Source: a virus. Taken from it: a stretch of 56,239 nt of DNA. Positions 1 to 8,644 of this stretch are shown piece after piece. The DNA lies in IMG/VR virus record IMGVR_UViG_3300021197_000101, positions 1-56,239 of that record, one strand, 5' to 3'. The translations under genes and the position numbers were made by a program. Position 1 is the stretch's first letter, and each line of letters begins with the position of its first letter. The notes beneath the pieces are model-generated. The model had not been told where the DNA came from. It did not search any database and saw only the letters and a program-made list of their open reading frames with translations.

Positions 1-712
1 CTATTTGAGTACCTGCTGCATTAGGATCAATGTTACTAACTGTAGCTTGTGTAACATTAGCAGCAGGATCTGTTACAAGATTTTTAAATGTAGTTGCATA
101 ACCCTGCTGTAACTGTTGTATATTTTGCTGTTGCTGTTGTTGCGTTTGCTTCTGCTGCTGTATTTTTTGAGCATTTTGAGGCATATATTTTGCAAATCCG
201 GGGTAAGATCCCTCTGGCAATGCACCTGCCAAAGCTGCTTTATAAGGATTACCATATAATACTCCATCAGTTCCCATTACTGTAACAGAAGGAACTGCTT
301 TAGGTGGAGCTAACCCAAAACTTGCAGCAGGTATTTCAGCCTGTATTGCAGCAAGTTCTTGCTGTGCTTTAGCTAACTGTTTTTTCTTAGCATCAATACT
401 TTTGTAAGCTTGTGTAGCAGCTTTCCAATCATCATGTGGTTTATTAGCATTAGCTAGCCATTTTCTAACATCATTAGCGATGGCAGATTTATTACCTAAT
501 GGATATCTTCTTGTAACTGGGTTGTCTGTATTGGCATCCCCTTTACCTATTTGATAAGCAGTACCATATTCAAATGTTCTATTATTGGTTCTATTATAAC
601 CCCAACCATACCTAGCAGGTTCAGCTCCGGGTTGACTAAGATTACCTGCAGCCTGTATTTCTTGTTGTAGTTTTGTAATTTCGTTTTGTTTTATGGTAAA
701 GTTGTTTGCCAT
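1..712 (-). CDS. N-terminal part of a large internal virion protein; gene continues from the right edge of the window
   Basis: The ATG at 712 opens a frame (MANNFTIKQNE...) that runs off the left edge without a stop. Joined to the right edge (56239 downward) it continues in frame into the Q/N-rich protein ending at 54705, giving about 748 residues. This part is hydrophilic, with a helical stretch rich in K and Q near residues 90-125 and a glutamine tract near residues 190-210. By position, next to the transglycosylase gene, it is probably a DNA-ejection or internal core protein; no family was recognised. The end-joining reading assumes the window is circular. Confidence 0.8.
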   Translation of the reverse strand, partial: MANNFTIKQNEITKLQQEIQAAGNLSQPGAEPARYGWGYNRTNNRTFEYGTAYQIGKGDANTDNPVTRRYPLGNKSAIANDVRKWLANANKPHDDWKAATQAYKSIDAKKKQLAKAQQELAAIQAEIPAASFGLAPPKAVPSVTVMGTDGVLYGNPYKAALAGALPEGSYPGFAKYMPQNAQKIQQQKQTQQQQQQNIQQLQQGYATTFKNLVTDPAANVTQATVSNIDPNAAGTQI

Positions 713-750
713 CTATCAAACCTTTTTAATATTTATCAAATTACTCGGTG

Positions 751-1209
751 TTACCAAGGCAAATAATCTCTTACGTCTATCCAACCCATATGGTGCAAAT
801 ATGCAGTAGAGCCGACAGCAGAGGCTGATATAAGAAAAAGAATACCTGCTATGGTTACTGCTAACTCTTGTCTTTCTACAGCATCACGTCTTGCTTGAGC
901 TTCTGCTTCACGTTTTTCTTGAAGAACTTCCTTGCGTATTTTTAAAAGCTCTAACCACTTACTTCTGCCATATGATTGAGTGATCCACTCTTGTAATTCA
1001 GCTTCAGCTTCTGCAGCTTGACGTACTTTAGCCCAACGGTCTAGTGCAATACTATTCGAGCTTTTACTTGAGATACCTTTTTTTTGTAATTGTTTTTTAG
1101 CTGCATCTGTTGCGTCAAAGAATTGACTTATTTGTTTGCTAAGACCAGCTACAGTTTTTCCTGCAGCAAGCCCAGTTTTTAACCCTGCAAGAATTGTTAA
1201 TGGGTCCAT
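751..1209 (-). CDS. Conserved phage protein with C-terminal membrane segment
   Basis: This 152-residue protein starts MDPLTILAGLKTG. It has an Ala/Gly-rich N-terminus, a charged, helical middle (residues 40-110, rich in E, R, A and Q) and one strongly hydrophobic segment near residues 117-138, followed by a short WIDVRDYLPW tail. The same architecture recurs in many marine phages next to tail or lysis genes, with no known function. It lies 2 bp after a gene for another single-span protein, so 751-1756 looks like a cassette of three small membrane proteins that could act in lysis (holin or spanin roles) or in virion assembly. The functional reading is inference. Confidence 0.75.
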   Translation of the reverse strand: MDPLTILAGLKTGLAAGKTVAGLSKQISQFFDATDAAKKQLQKKGISSKSSNSIALDRWAKVRQAAEAEAELQEWITQSYGRSKWLELLKIRKEVLQEKREAEAQARRDAVERQELAVTIAGILFLISASAVGSTAYLHHMGWIDVRDYLPW

Positions 1210-1211
1210 GA

Positions 1212-1574
1212 CTACATCCCATCGTTATGCATTAACATTTTGTTATGGTCACGGTTCATGTACTTTAGTTCTGTTTCTAGTAAAGCTATTCTTTGTTTAA
1301 GGTCATTGATAGAACTAAATGAAGTAAGCATAGCTGCCATCTCTTCCCATACCTCGTCACTGTCTTCCCATAGTTCTGCTATGTCAGACTTACTTTCTTG
1401 CACATCACGCTTTAGATTGACTGTATTCTCTACAGCCATGCGACTAGCAAACTGCTCTACGTTTTCTTCTAGGGATGATATAGTAGCTGCCTGTTGAGAT
1501 ACCCACCAGACTGCACCTGCTAGTTGTACAGCCATTGCTGCAACTAATGCTATAGGAAGTTTCATGTTTTCCAT
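1212..1574 (-). CDS. Small protein with N-terminal membrane anchor and coiled coil
   Basis: The 120-residue protein has an N-terminal hydrophobic segment (about residues 6-25) and then an acidic, heptad-like region to residue 110. The start codon overlaps the stop of the upstream gene as TAATG, which supports this start; an internal ATG three codons on is an alternative. One membrane anchor followed by a coiled coil is the shape of an inner-membrane spanin, but a recognisable endolysin and holin lie 28 kb away and no outer-membrane partner was seen here, so the role stays open. Confidence 0.75.
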   Translation of the reverse strand: MENMKLPIALVAAMAVQLAGAVWWVSQQAATISSLEENVEQFASRMAVENTVNLKRDVQESKSDIAELWEDSDEVWEEMAAMLTSFSSINDLKQRIALLETELKYMNRDHNKMLMHNDGM

Positions 1575-1756
1575 TACTTACTCGCTACTTGTGATCTACG
1601 AACTAAGAAGTCTTCCCACATAGGCTTAATCATCTTGTGATTTTCATCTACCTTATATGACATGAGCAAGACTTTGGCATTAATCTGGTATATCTGGAGT
1701 GAACCCCATGTTAACATACCAAGTATAATAACACCAATGACTTGCTCAAATTTCAT
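1574..1756 (-). CDS. 60-residue single-span membrane protein
   Basis: The protein begins MKFEQVIGVIILGMLTWG, so the first 20 residues or so form a membrane segment; the rest is polar and ends in basic residues. Its stop overlaps the next start (TAATG) and its own start lies directly after the stop of the preceding gene, which shows translational coupling within the 751-1996 cluster. The family is not recognised. Confidence 0.7.
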   Translation of the reverse strand: MKFEQVIGVIILGMLTWGSLQIYQINAKVLLMSYKVDENHKMIKPMWEDFLVRRSQVASK

Positions 1757-1996
1757 TTATGCAGCCTCATCTTCGTCTACAACTATTGCTTCTACTGGTG
1801 CTTCCAAAGATCGTGCAAGCATATTTACAAATGCCTCACGTCCAACGCTTAGTTGGTCTAGGTTAAATCTAGTACTAGATAGTTTACGATCTAAGTCTGA
1901 TACATGATTAACCATAACCTGTTGCTCTTGTGTTAAGTCTTCTACTAAATATTCTTTGTCGTTTATAACGATAGGGGTTTTTTCATTTTTTCCCAT
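1757..1996 (-). CDS. Small acidic phage protein, DUF6447-like in layout
   Basis: This 79-residue protein reads MGKNEKTPIVINDKEYLVEDL and then a predicted helix pair. A short beta-type N-terminus followed by a Q-rich helix and an acidic tail resembles small proteins encoded near phage tail-fibre genes (I know a similar family as DUF6447, with moderate certainty). I chose the ATG at 1996 because GGAG lies 7 bases before it; the ATG at 2002 would sit almost on the ribosome site. Function unknown. Confidence 0.7.
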   Translation of the reverse strand: MGKNEKTPIVINDKEYLVEDLTQEQQVMVNHVSDLDRKLSSTRFNLDQLSVGREAFVNMLARSLEAPVEAIVVDEDEAA

Positions 1997-2021
1997 TGTC
2001 ATTCTCCTTTGTTAAAGTTTA

Positions 2022-2192
2022 CTAATCGGCAGCTTGTGCCTCGTTTCCTTCAGCTACCCACTCAAGGTATTTTTGATAGTCTGTGTTATCCTCACTAAAG
2101 GGTATACAATGTATTGAACCATCTTCGTCTGTTCTTTTAACACAGCTAACTGCGCCTCTGGATGTGTCTGGATAAAATTGATATGTAGCCAT
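2022..2192 (-). CDS. 56-residue protein of the kind encoded beside marine tail fibres
   Basis: An ATG at 2192 opens a 56-residue frame (MATYQFYPDTS...), with a middle motif IPFSEDNTDYQKYLEWVAEG. The motif 'IPF..xNTDYQ.YL.WVAEGN' is common in small proteins next to phage tail-fibre genes. The start lies 2 bases after the stop of the 368-residue fibre gene (TAA CT ATG), so it is very likely translationally coupled. It may be a fibre assembly or accessory factor; function is unknown. Confidence 0.8.
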   Translation of the reverse strand: MATYQFYPDTSRGAVSCVKRTDEDGSIHCIPFSEDNTDYQKYLEWVAEGNEAQAAD

Positions 2193-2194
2193 AG

Positions 2195-3301
2195 TTATAA
2201 CTCCGATGCAAAAGATAAGGTTCCAGTGCTTCTAAAACGAAAACCACCTGATTGACCTGCAACCATACTAGAAGAAGCTATTTGTATTCCAATACCACTA
2301 ATTATACCAGTTGGAGCTTCATCAATAACCATATCACTAACGTTAAAATCTGCACTATCAGTATGAGCATCAAACTGAGCAGTACCTGTGCCAGATATTG
2401 TTGGGGCGGCTCTCATTGCACATGGAAAAGCAACATCCATTCTTGCTTCTGATGCACCTACTGCATAACCACCAACACCAATTCTATCACTGGAATCTCC
2501 ATTTAGTTGAAAATAATACCTCTGACACAGTGCAAGCTCCTGACCAACTGACCGATGCTCAAAGGGCGTGGCTTCTGTGCCGACTTCTAGTTGAACGCCT
2601 GTAATAAAAAAAGTTCTTGCTGTGCTGTCAAAGATACTATCTATACCAACAGCACGATTAGCTGGAACTGTTCCTGCCCAAGTTGTTGCCAATGTTCCAG
2701 AGGAATATGTTGAACCAGCGTGAAACCACCAATTTACTTCCATACTAAGATTGTTATCATTATTAAATCCAGTCCCCGATGCTGTATCTGCTGGGAAAGT
2801 AATAATAACTCTTGTCCAATCGGTAGTAACAGAAAATGTTTTTGATACTGACCTAGTGTTATCTGTGTCGTTTAATTCAACCACATATGTAGCAGCAGCA
2901 TTTGCTTTGCAGTAAAAACTAAGAGTAAATTCTTTTGCACTAGCTGTTCCTTTAGCAAATCTTTTTAAATCTTGCCCTTCAAACTTTGTTTGTAACCTAT
3001 GGTATTCACCAGCCGCAATACTTGTGTCAGCAGTCGTAGTAGCTATCTTCAAACTTTTAGAAAAACCAGCTGGTCTATCCGTGTCTTGTGTTACTGTACA
3101 CCTACCAGCAGAAACACCTTGTGAAATTAAAAACCTATCCATTGTGTAAGTATCATCATAAGTTCCAGCAGAACCTATGTTAGTAAACGAGGTTCCACGT
3201 TGGCTTACGTCAAGTGAACCATTTATTACAACATTTCTGTTCGACAACGCACCGTTATCATATACCGAACCTAGTTCTGCTAATTCTCTTGCTCTAGTCA
3301 T
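2195..3301 (-). CDS. Tail fibre or carbohydrate-binding-type virion protein
   Basis: The 368-residue protein has a short N-terminus, a motif NRNVVINGSLDVSQRG near residues 22-37, a beta-rich central domain of carbohydrate-binding-module type, and the motif FFITGVQLEVGTEATPFEHR near residues 232-251 followed by CQRYY. These two motifs mark a widespread family of marine phage fibre or appendage proteins. It is the last of the fibre genes in the operon and its start codon overlaps the stop of the S74-bearing fibre upstream. It is probably exposed on the tail and contacts the host surface. Confidence 0.8.
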   Translation of the reverse strand: MTRARELAELGSVYDNGALSNRNVVINGSLDVSQRGTSFTNIGSAGTYDDTYTMDRFLISQGVSAGRCTVTQDTDRPAGFSKSLKIATTTADTSIAAGEYHRLQTKFEGQDLKRFAKGTASAKEFTLSFYCKANAAATYVVELNDTDNTRSVSKTFSVTTDWTRVIITFPADTASGTGFNNDNNLSMEVNWWFHAGSTYSSGTLATTWAGTVPANRAVGIDSIFDSTARTFFITGVQLEVGTEATPFEHRSVGQELALCQRYYFQLNGDSSDRIGVGGYAVGASEARMDVAFPCAMRAAPTISGTGTAQFDAHTDSADFNVSDMVIDEAPTGIISGIGIQIASSSMVAGQSGGFRFRSTGTLSFASEL

Positions 3302-5352
3302 TATTCTGCCTCCAGTGCATCTAGTCTAGCTTTGATAGCTGTGTTCTCTGATTCTAATGCATCATTCTTTGCTGATAGTTCTTGCACCGCTTTAATTAAA
3401 GCCCATTGAGTATTTTCTATTTTTACATTTTTTGTACCATCAGGTAAGTCAGTAACATCATTAGGAAATACTGTTTCTAATTCTTGTGCTATAACACCAG
3501 TTTTAACTCCTGACTTACCAAGAACATTTAAACCTTTACCATCGTTTAATGCTTTAACATTGTCATCTAATTCTTCAAAAGTACGATACTCAAAATTTCG
3601 TATTTTAACTTGGAGTATTTCTGCAAGTCCTTTTGTACTATCTACTATATTCTTTTTGATACGCTCATCGGAGACTGTATTAAATGTAGAGGAATTATCG
3701 CCATTAATTAATGAACCATTACTGCCACCATATAAAAAACAGGCATCAGTACCAAGAGCAGCCCCTGACCTAGCAATATAAAGTTGGTCACTTGTTGTTG
3801 TTACTTGCCCAGAACCTGCATCATGCCCAATACATATATTTTGAGATCCGCTAGTAATATTTTCTCCTGCACCATGTCCTACACAAGTATTTTCTACCCC
3901 TGTAATAAGAAGACCTGCATAAAAACCTAATGCTGTATTTTGATCTCCACAGTTAGCACTTAATGCTGAATATCCAACAGCAGTATTACCTGTACCATCA
4001 TCTGTTGCATCTCCTGCAAGTGCGCCTAAAAAAGTATTTGATGTTCCTGTTGTAACAGCAGCCCCTGCTAACAACCCAACAGCCGTGTTTCTAGCATCAC
4101 CACTACCACCAACATTTTGTACTCCAAGTGCTGCTTCACCCACCGCTGTATTACCATTACTAGATGTTTCTGCTGATAGTGCAGATTTACCAACAGCAGT
4201 ATTTGAGTTAGATGTTGTAATTGCATCTCCTGCTTGACCACCGATAAATGTGTTATGCGTACCTGTTGTCATTGCTGTTCCTGCAAATGTACCAACAGCA
4301 GTATTAAAAGCAGCTCCATTAGTATTTAAAGATTTAAGTGCTGATGCTCCTACCGCAACATTTTTATCACCTCCTGTTTCACCAGATAAAGCTTCATTTC
4401 CTATTGCAACATTCATTTCACCATCAGTTATGGCATCTGCTGCCTGATAACCTACTACAACATTTTTTACTCCTGTAGTATTTGCTCCAAGAGAATCCCG
4501 TCCAATAGCTATGTTGCTATGCCCTGAAGTAAGAGAATTTAAAGATACACTCCCAATACCAATATTGTAATCCCCAGTTTGAGTACCATCACGACCTGCA
4601 CCGTTTCCAATAAAGACACTTTCTGTACCTGAAGTTACACCTTTTCCAGATTGCCTTCCAAAAAAAGTATTCTGCGCTCCAGTGCTATTCGTTCCTGCTT
4701 CAAAACCTACGGCTGTACTATTATCTGCTGTTGTATTAGAGGCTAAAGCATCCTTACCAATAGCAACATTATTATTACCACCAGAAACTATAGCTGCTCC
4801 TGCACCTTCACCTAAGTGTACGTTGTCTGTTCCAAGTGTAGCTGTGGTTATTGACCCATCAGAATCTATGCGTAGCCTCTCAGTAGGTGCATTGTTATCA
4901 CTACCATCATTGGTCTTGAAGATTAAGTCACCTTTTTGGTCATCTGCTGTACCATCGTGTGATGCCTGTATTACAGCCAGTGTACTAATCTCACCACCAG
5001 ACTGTTCACCTTGAAATGATAAGGCACTCTCTCTACCACCGTCTGTATCTTCATGGGTAGGGTTCTTAGTGGTAATGTTTTCAAACTGTTGACTAGCTAA
5101 ACTAAATGAGTTGAATGACTCAAAGTCTACTACATCACTAGCTGCTGCTGCAGATGCAAGCACAACGTCACTACCGTTTGTAGCTGTGTAGTCAGTACCA
5201 TTTATAAGCCGTACACCGTTAAGGTAGACTGATATGAAAGCACCATCCGTATAACCATTTGTGTTAAAGGTTGTTTGCCCTGCAGTTGCTGTAAACGTTT
5301 CTTTGTTTTGTATACCCTGTGGTACTGGTATTGGGCCTATATATCCTGACAT
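3301..5352 (-). CDS. Tail fibre with YadA-like head repeats and C-terminal S74 intramolecular chaperone
   Basis: The 683-residue protein has four visible parts: an N-terminal beta domain (1-85); a module with TDGGRE, GEQSGGE and QKGDLIFKTNDGSD (about 95-170) shared with the next fibre gene; a long run of repeats (about 180-530) built on N(T/V)A(V/I)G...AG; and a C-terminal S74 domain starting near DERIKKNIVD with GVIAQELE, ending in a coiled coil. The repeats resemble left-handed beta-rolls of trimeric adhesin heads. S74 domains trimerise and fold fibres and then cut themselves off; the Ser-Asp at DERI is the expected processing site. Probable receptor-binding fibre. Confidence 0.88.
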   Translation of the reverse strand: MSGYIGPIPVPQGIQNKETFTATAGQTTFNTNGYTDGAFISVYLNGVRLINGTDYTATNGSDVVLASAAAASDVVDFESFNSFSLASQQFENITTKNPTHEDTDGGRESALSFQGEQSGGEISTLAVIQASHDGTADDQKGDLIFKTNDGSDNNAPTERLRIDSDGSITTATLGTDNVHLGEGAGAAIVSGGNNNVAIGKDALASNTTADNSTAVGFEAGTNSTGAQNTFFGRQSGKGVTSGTESVFIGNGAGRDGTQTGDYNIGIGSVSLNSLTSGHSNIAIGRDSLGANTTGVKNVVVGYQAADAITDGEMNVAIGNEALSGETGGDKNVAVGASALKSLNTNGAAFNTAVGTFAGTAMTTGTHNTFIGGQAGDAITTSNSNTAVGKSALSAETSSNGNTAVGEAALGVQNVGGSGDARNTAVGLLAGAAVTTGTSNTFLGALAGDATDDGTGNTAVGYSALSANCGDQNTALGFYAGLLITGVENTCVGHGAGENITSGSQNICIGHDAGSGQVTTTSDQLYIARSGAALGTDACFLYGGSNGSLINGDNSSTFNTVSDERIKKNIVDSTKGLAEILQVKIRNFEYRTFEELDDNVKALNDGKGLNVLGKSGVKTGVIAQELETVFPNDVTDLPDGTKNVKIENTQWALIKAVQELSAKNDALESENTAIKARLDALEAE

Positions 5353-5353
5353 G

Positions 5354-6766
5354 TTATTCTCCCTCCAGTGCCGCTACTTTAGTTTCTAATGTTTCAATCT
5401 TGGTTATAAGCTGTTGTATTATAGATATGTACATAGCATCTTTTTCACCTAGCTTAGATGTAAGTGAAACATTATCTGAAATAATATCGTAGTCTGGATT
5501 TTCTTCAGTGACATTAGCTTCACCAACCCATTTGTCATCTATGGCTTTTACAGCTTGAGCTATGAAACCTCTATTGCCTGACCTACCATTATGAGCCTCT
5601 GGGTTTTTCCAATCAAAAGTCTTAGGCTCGTACTGTTTAAATTTAGCTATGTCGTATGCATAATCAACAATGTTTTCTTTTAGTCTTTCATCAGAGTTAG
5701 AAGCAATGCTAGTATCTGTTGCAGTTAAATCACCATTAGCTGCAATTCTAAAATGTTCTGTTCCACCATCGGCTGTGTTTGCACCAGTCCGAAAACTTAC
5801 TGTATCACCGCTAATGTTTCCACCGAAATACGTTCCTAATCCAAGACCACCGTGTAATCCTGTCAAATGTATACATGGATAGTAACTACTACTATTTCCT
5901 TCAATCCTTAATTTTGGATTTGTTCCTCCCATTTTTACACCAACATTTGTAGTTTCAAATTTCTTAACGTTGTTATGAAAGAGTTCTACTGCATCACCTT
6001 CTTTAGCTATAAGCATTTCTTGGTTATTGGCAGCATTGTTGACTTGCAATCGACTAGTAGTAAGAACTAAATAACCTGTGCCAGTATCAGAAATTTTAGA
6101 ATGTCCTGCTGCTGCGTCATGCGAAATTTGTAAATCATCTGAAGCACCAAAAGTAGCTATTGAATTATCTGCTAGTTTTATGTCGTGATTAAATGTAGCC
6201 GTTCCTGCGTCAGACATATCTAGGGTCAGGGCATTGACGCTTGAGCCACCATCTTTGCCTTGGAATATAATATCTGCATCGGATATAGGATTATAAAAGT
6301 AAGCATTATTAGAACTTTCATACAAATTAAGAAACTCTGTTCCACTATCTGTAAATTTTATATCTCCATCACCGCTTTCTAAAATAAGGTCATCATCCGC
6401 ATCGATAGTAAAATCACCAGATCCGTTAAGAGTACCAGTAAGTGTAGTTTTTCCTGCACTATCAATCCTCATACGCTCAGTGGGTGATGCTCCGTCAGAA
6501 CCGTCATTAGTCTTGAATATCAAATCGCCTTTTTGATCGTCTGATGTACCGTCATGGCTAGACTGTATCTGCCCCAACACTGTAACTTCACCACCTGACT
6601 GTTCACCTTTAAACGTTATCTTACCTTCACGACCACCATCAGTATCTTCGTGTGTGTCGTTCAGTAATATAAGTTCTGGTGTGCTATCAGTAGCTGTAAT
6701 GTCACCTGAAACATCTACAGTGTCTACACTGAGATTTACGACAGGAGTACCAATATATTTACTCAT
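5354..6766 (-). CDS. Tail fibre with C-terminal S74 intramolecular chaperone
   Basis: This 470-residue protein carries near its N-terminus (about residues 36-105) the same TDGGRE/GEQSGGE/KGDLIFKTNDGSD module as the fibre gene downstream. A beta-rich shaft follows, with motifs such as NNVKKFETT typical of fibres with S74 ends. The C-terminal domain starts at SNSDERLKENIVDY and contains NRGFIAQAVKAI and a terminal coiled coil, as expected of the self-cleaving S74 chaperone. It starts at the stop of the small 103-residue gene and lies 1 bp from the next fibre gene. It is a structural paralogue of that fibre over its N-terminal module. Confidence 0.88.
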   Translation of the reverse strand: MSKYIGTPVVNLSVDTVDVSGDITATDSTPELILLNDTHEDTDGGREGKITFKGEQSGGEVTVLGQIQSSHDGTSDDQKGDLIFKTNDGSDGASPTERMRIDSAGKTTLTGTLNGSGDFTIDADDDLILESGDGDIKFTDSGTEFLNLYESSNNAYFYNPISDADIIFQGKDGGSSVNALTLDMSDAGTATFNHDIKLADNSIATFGASDDLQISHDAAAGHSKISDTGTGYLVLTTSRLQVNNAANNQEMLIAKEGDAVELFHNNVKKFETTNVGVKMGGTNPKLRIEGNSSSYYPCIHLTGLHGGLGLGTYFGGNISGDTVSFRTGANTADGGTEHFRIAANGDLTATDTSIASNSDERLKENIVDYAYDIAKFKQYEPKTFDWKNPEAHNGRSGNRGFIAQAVKAIDDKWVGEANVTEENPDYDIISDNVSLTSKLGEKDAMYISIIQQLITKIETLETKVAALEGE

Positions 6767-7077
6767 TATGTTTGCTCCAATGCACTCACTATTACATCAG
6801 CACTACTTGCTGTATTAGATGTTACCTTTACAGTATCTGTTGTCTCAGCAATTATCTTACCGTCTAAGACAGATATTGCAGAGTTTGCAGGTACAGGTAC
6901 ATCTTTTACAACGTGTGTGTCTGCGACTTTTACAGTGACTCTTATTTGACCGCTTGTCACGTTTGCGATATTACAACCAATTATAACAGAGGTTGTACTT
7001 GAAGGTACGGTGTAGATTGTTACTTCTGAAGTACCTACAGCCGAACTACTTACATAATTTTTAAATGTGTTTGCCAT
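6766..7077 (-). CDS. Small beta-rich virion protein of the fibre cluster
   Basis: The protein has 103 residues and begins MANTFKNYVSSSAVGTSEVTIYTVPS. Alternating hydrophobic residues and many T, S and V predict an all-beta fold. Proteins with the same opening (a FKN motif, then VYT.P...T.VIIG) occur beside fibre and baseplate genes of many marine phages. It sits between two fibre genes with a TAATG-type overlap into the next. Probably a small structural or fibre-assembly protein. Confidence 0.72.
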   Translation of the reverse strand: MANTFKNYVSSSAVGTSEVTIYTVPSSTTSVIIGCNIANVTSGQIRVTVKVADTHVVKDVPVPANSAISVLDGKIIAETTDTVKVTSNTASSADVIVSALEQT

Positions 7078-7083
7078 TTTATT

Positions 7084-8640
7084 CTATCCTAAAGCTATTG
7101 CAAATGCAAGTGCAGAAGCATCTGATGCGGTTGATCCAGTTCCAGTAGCATTGTCAACGTATGCAGTTGTTGCTATTTTTGCACTATCATCACCTGCACT
7201 TTGTGTAGTTCCTGTTGTAGCAGATGTTATAGTACCATCTAATGCGCCACTAAAAGTAGTTGCAGCTATTGCACCTGTTAAAGTTGCGCCAGTAGCACTT
7301 GTTACTAGTACATCCGAATTGTTATATTTTAATTTAACGATACCAGTGCCATTCGGATTTATGTCAATGTTACCATTGGTATCTGTAGATGTGATAGCGT
7401 TACCGTTTATATTAACATTATCTACATCAAGATCAGTATTAATTACAACAGTACCTGTACCATTTGGTGATAGGTTTATATTACCGTTGCTGTCTGTTGA
7501 GGATATTGTATTTGTAACTACGTTAAGATTACCAACACTTATATCACCACTTACATCAACACCGTCTGCTGTTGTCTCTATTTTCTTTACGTTGTTATGG
7601 TATAGGTTAACTGCACCGTTAACATCCATATCCATATACTTTTCAGTACCAGTGTCACTTTGTATTGTAACACCATCTCCCTGTATTGTCAACTCCCCAG
7701 TTGTATTTATTATAGAAGTATTTGTACCATCGTGTTTAATTGTAAGATCATCACCTGTACCTACAACAATACTAGCATTATCTGCAAAGTCTAGTGCGTT
7801 AGCACTTCTATCCCATGTCATGTCATAGGATGCACCTTTAAATATTACATCACCATCTGACTTAATACGTACACGTTCTGTAGCTGTTGCACTAGTATTT
7901 GTTTTAAATACGAGAGCAGTAGAGTTGTCTGCAGCACCAAAGTTATTTTCTGCTACAGCATCAATCTCTGCGCCTACAAGTCTAGCATCTGATCCACTAT
8001 CTTCTAGTGGGGCATTAAAACTAATCTTACCAATAGTATTACCATTGTCTACAGATATGTCAGATGTTTGTAATGATAGTTGAAAGCCACTAGCTGCTGT
8101 TGCACCCAGTCCTGTATCTGCTACGTGTGTAAGTTTAACATCATCGTCAGCACCAAATGTAAGAATAGAAGCATCGCTCTGCAATTTTACATCATCTGTC
8201 ATTATAACTTCTGGCGATTCAATTTTTACTGTTGTATCAGATGCAACATCTAACTGTCCATCTGCAGTAGAACTTATAGATAAATCTGCATCACGAAACT
8301 GTAATTTATTGTTCGTGTCAATAGACATGTCTCCACTAAAACTGTCTATGTAAGCAACACCATCAACATATAAATCTTTAAATTGTAGTGATGATGTACC
8401 TAAGTCTAACCCTGCGTTTGTACTGGGGTTAATTGCATTGGCAGTTGCTACTAGCTGTTGGGCAGGGCCAATAACTGTAACAGCACCGCCTTCTGCTGCA
8501 GTACCATCGTGGGTGTGACCAGAGGATGAATTAAATGCAGCTTCAATGGCATCGTATTCACCATCAAAGTCAGCAGCGTTAATAACGTTACCATCAGCAA
8601 TGTTATTTGCTGTGTCGTTACGTGTGTAGCCTGTTCCCAT
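7084..8640 (-). CDS. Tail fibre, proximal adaptor type
   Basis: The 518-residue protein opens with a domain that attaches fibres to the tail in many marine phages (YTRNDTANNI near residue 5, NAADFDGEYDAIEAAFN near residues 21-37, GHTHDGT near residue 42). The rest is a long beta shaft with ATERVRIKSDGDV, YHNNVKKIETTADGVDVSG and repeated NG(T)G...I.S.D.NGNI.(L/I).PNGTG motifs (two copies near residues 380-440). There is no S74 domain. It is the first fibre gene after the tail tube nozzle gene, so it is likely the fibre that docks on the nozzle. Confidence 0.82.
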   Translation of the reverse strand: MGTGYTRNDTANNIADGNVINAADFDGEYDAIEAAFNSSSGHTHDGTAAEGGAVTVIGPAQQLVATANAINPSTNAGLDLGTSSLQFKDLYVDGVAYIDSFSGDMSIDTNNKLQFRDADLSISSTADGQLDVASDTTVKIESPEVIMTDDVKLQSDASILTFGADDDVKLTHVADTGLGATAASGFQLSLQTSDISVDNGNTIGKISFNAPLEDSGSDARLVGAEIDAVAENNFGAADNSTALVFKTNTSATATERVRIKSDGDVIFKGASYDMTWDRSANALDFADNASIVVGTGDDLTIKHDGTNTSIINTTGELTIQGDGVTIQSDTGTEKYMDMDVNGAVNLYHNNVKKIETTADGVDVSGDISVGNLNVVTNTISSTDSNGNINLSPNGTGTVVINTDLDVDNVNINGNAITSTDTNGNIDINPNGTGIVKLKYNNSDVLVTSATGATLTGAIAATTFSGALDGTITSATTGTTQSAGDDSAKIATTAYVDNATGTGSTASDASALAFAIALG

Positions 8641-8644
8641 GTTT

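Noticed and set aside
121-170. Microsatellite-like GTT/GCT tract
   Set aside because: It encodes an in-frame glutamine-rich stretch of the internal virion protein, so it needs no separate explanation.
4682-5014. Plus-strand frame of 110 residues inside the S74 fibre gene
   Set aside because: Antisense shadow of a repeat-rich gene without a ribosome site.
7067-7828. A 253-residue plus-strand frame opposite a fibre gene
   Set aside because: It is hydrophobic and low-complexity, has no ribosome site and lies fully antisense to a well-supported fibre gene; the T/V/G-rich fibre codons create it.
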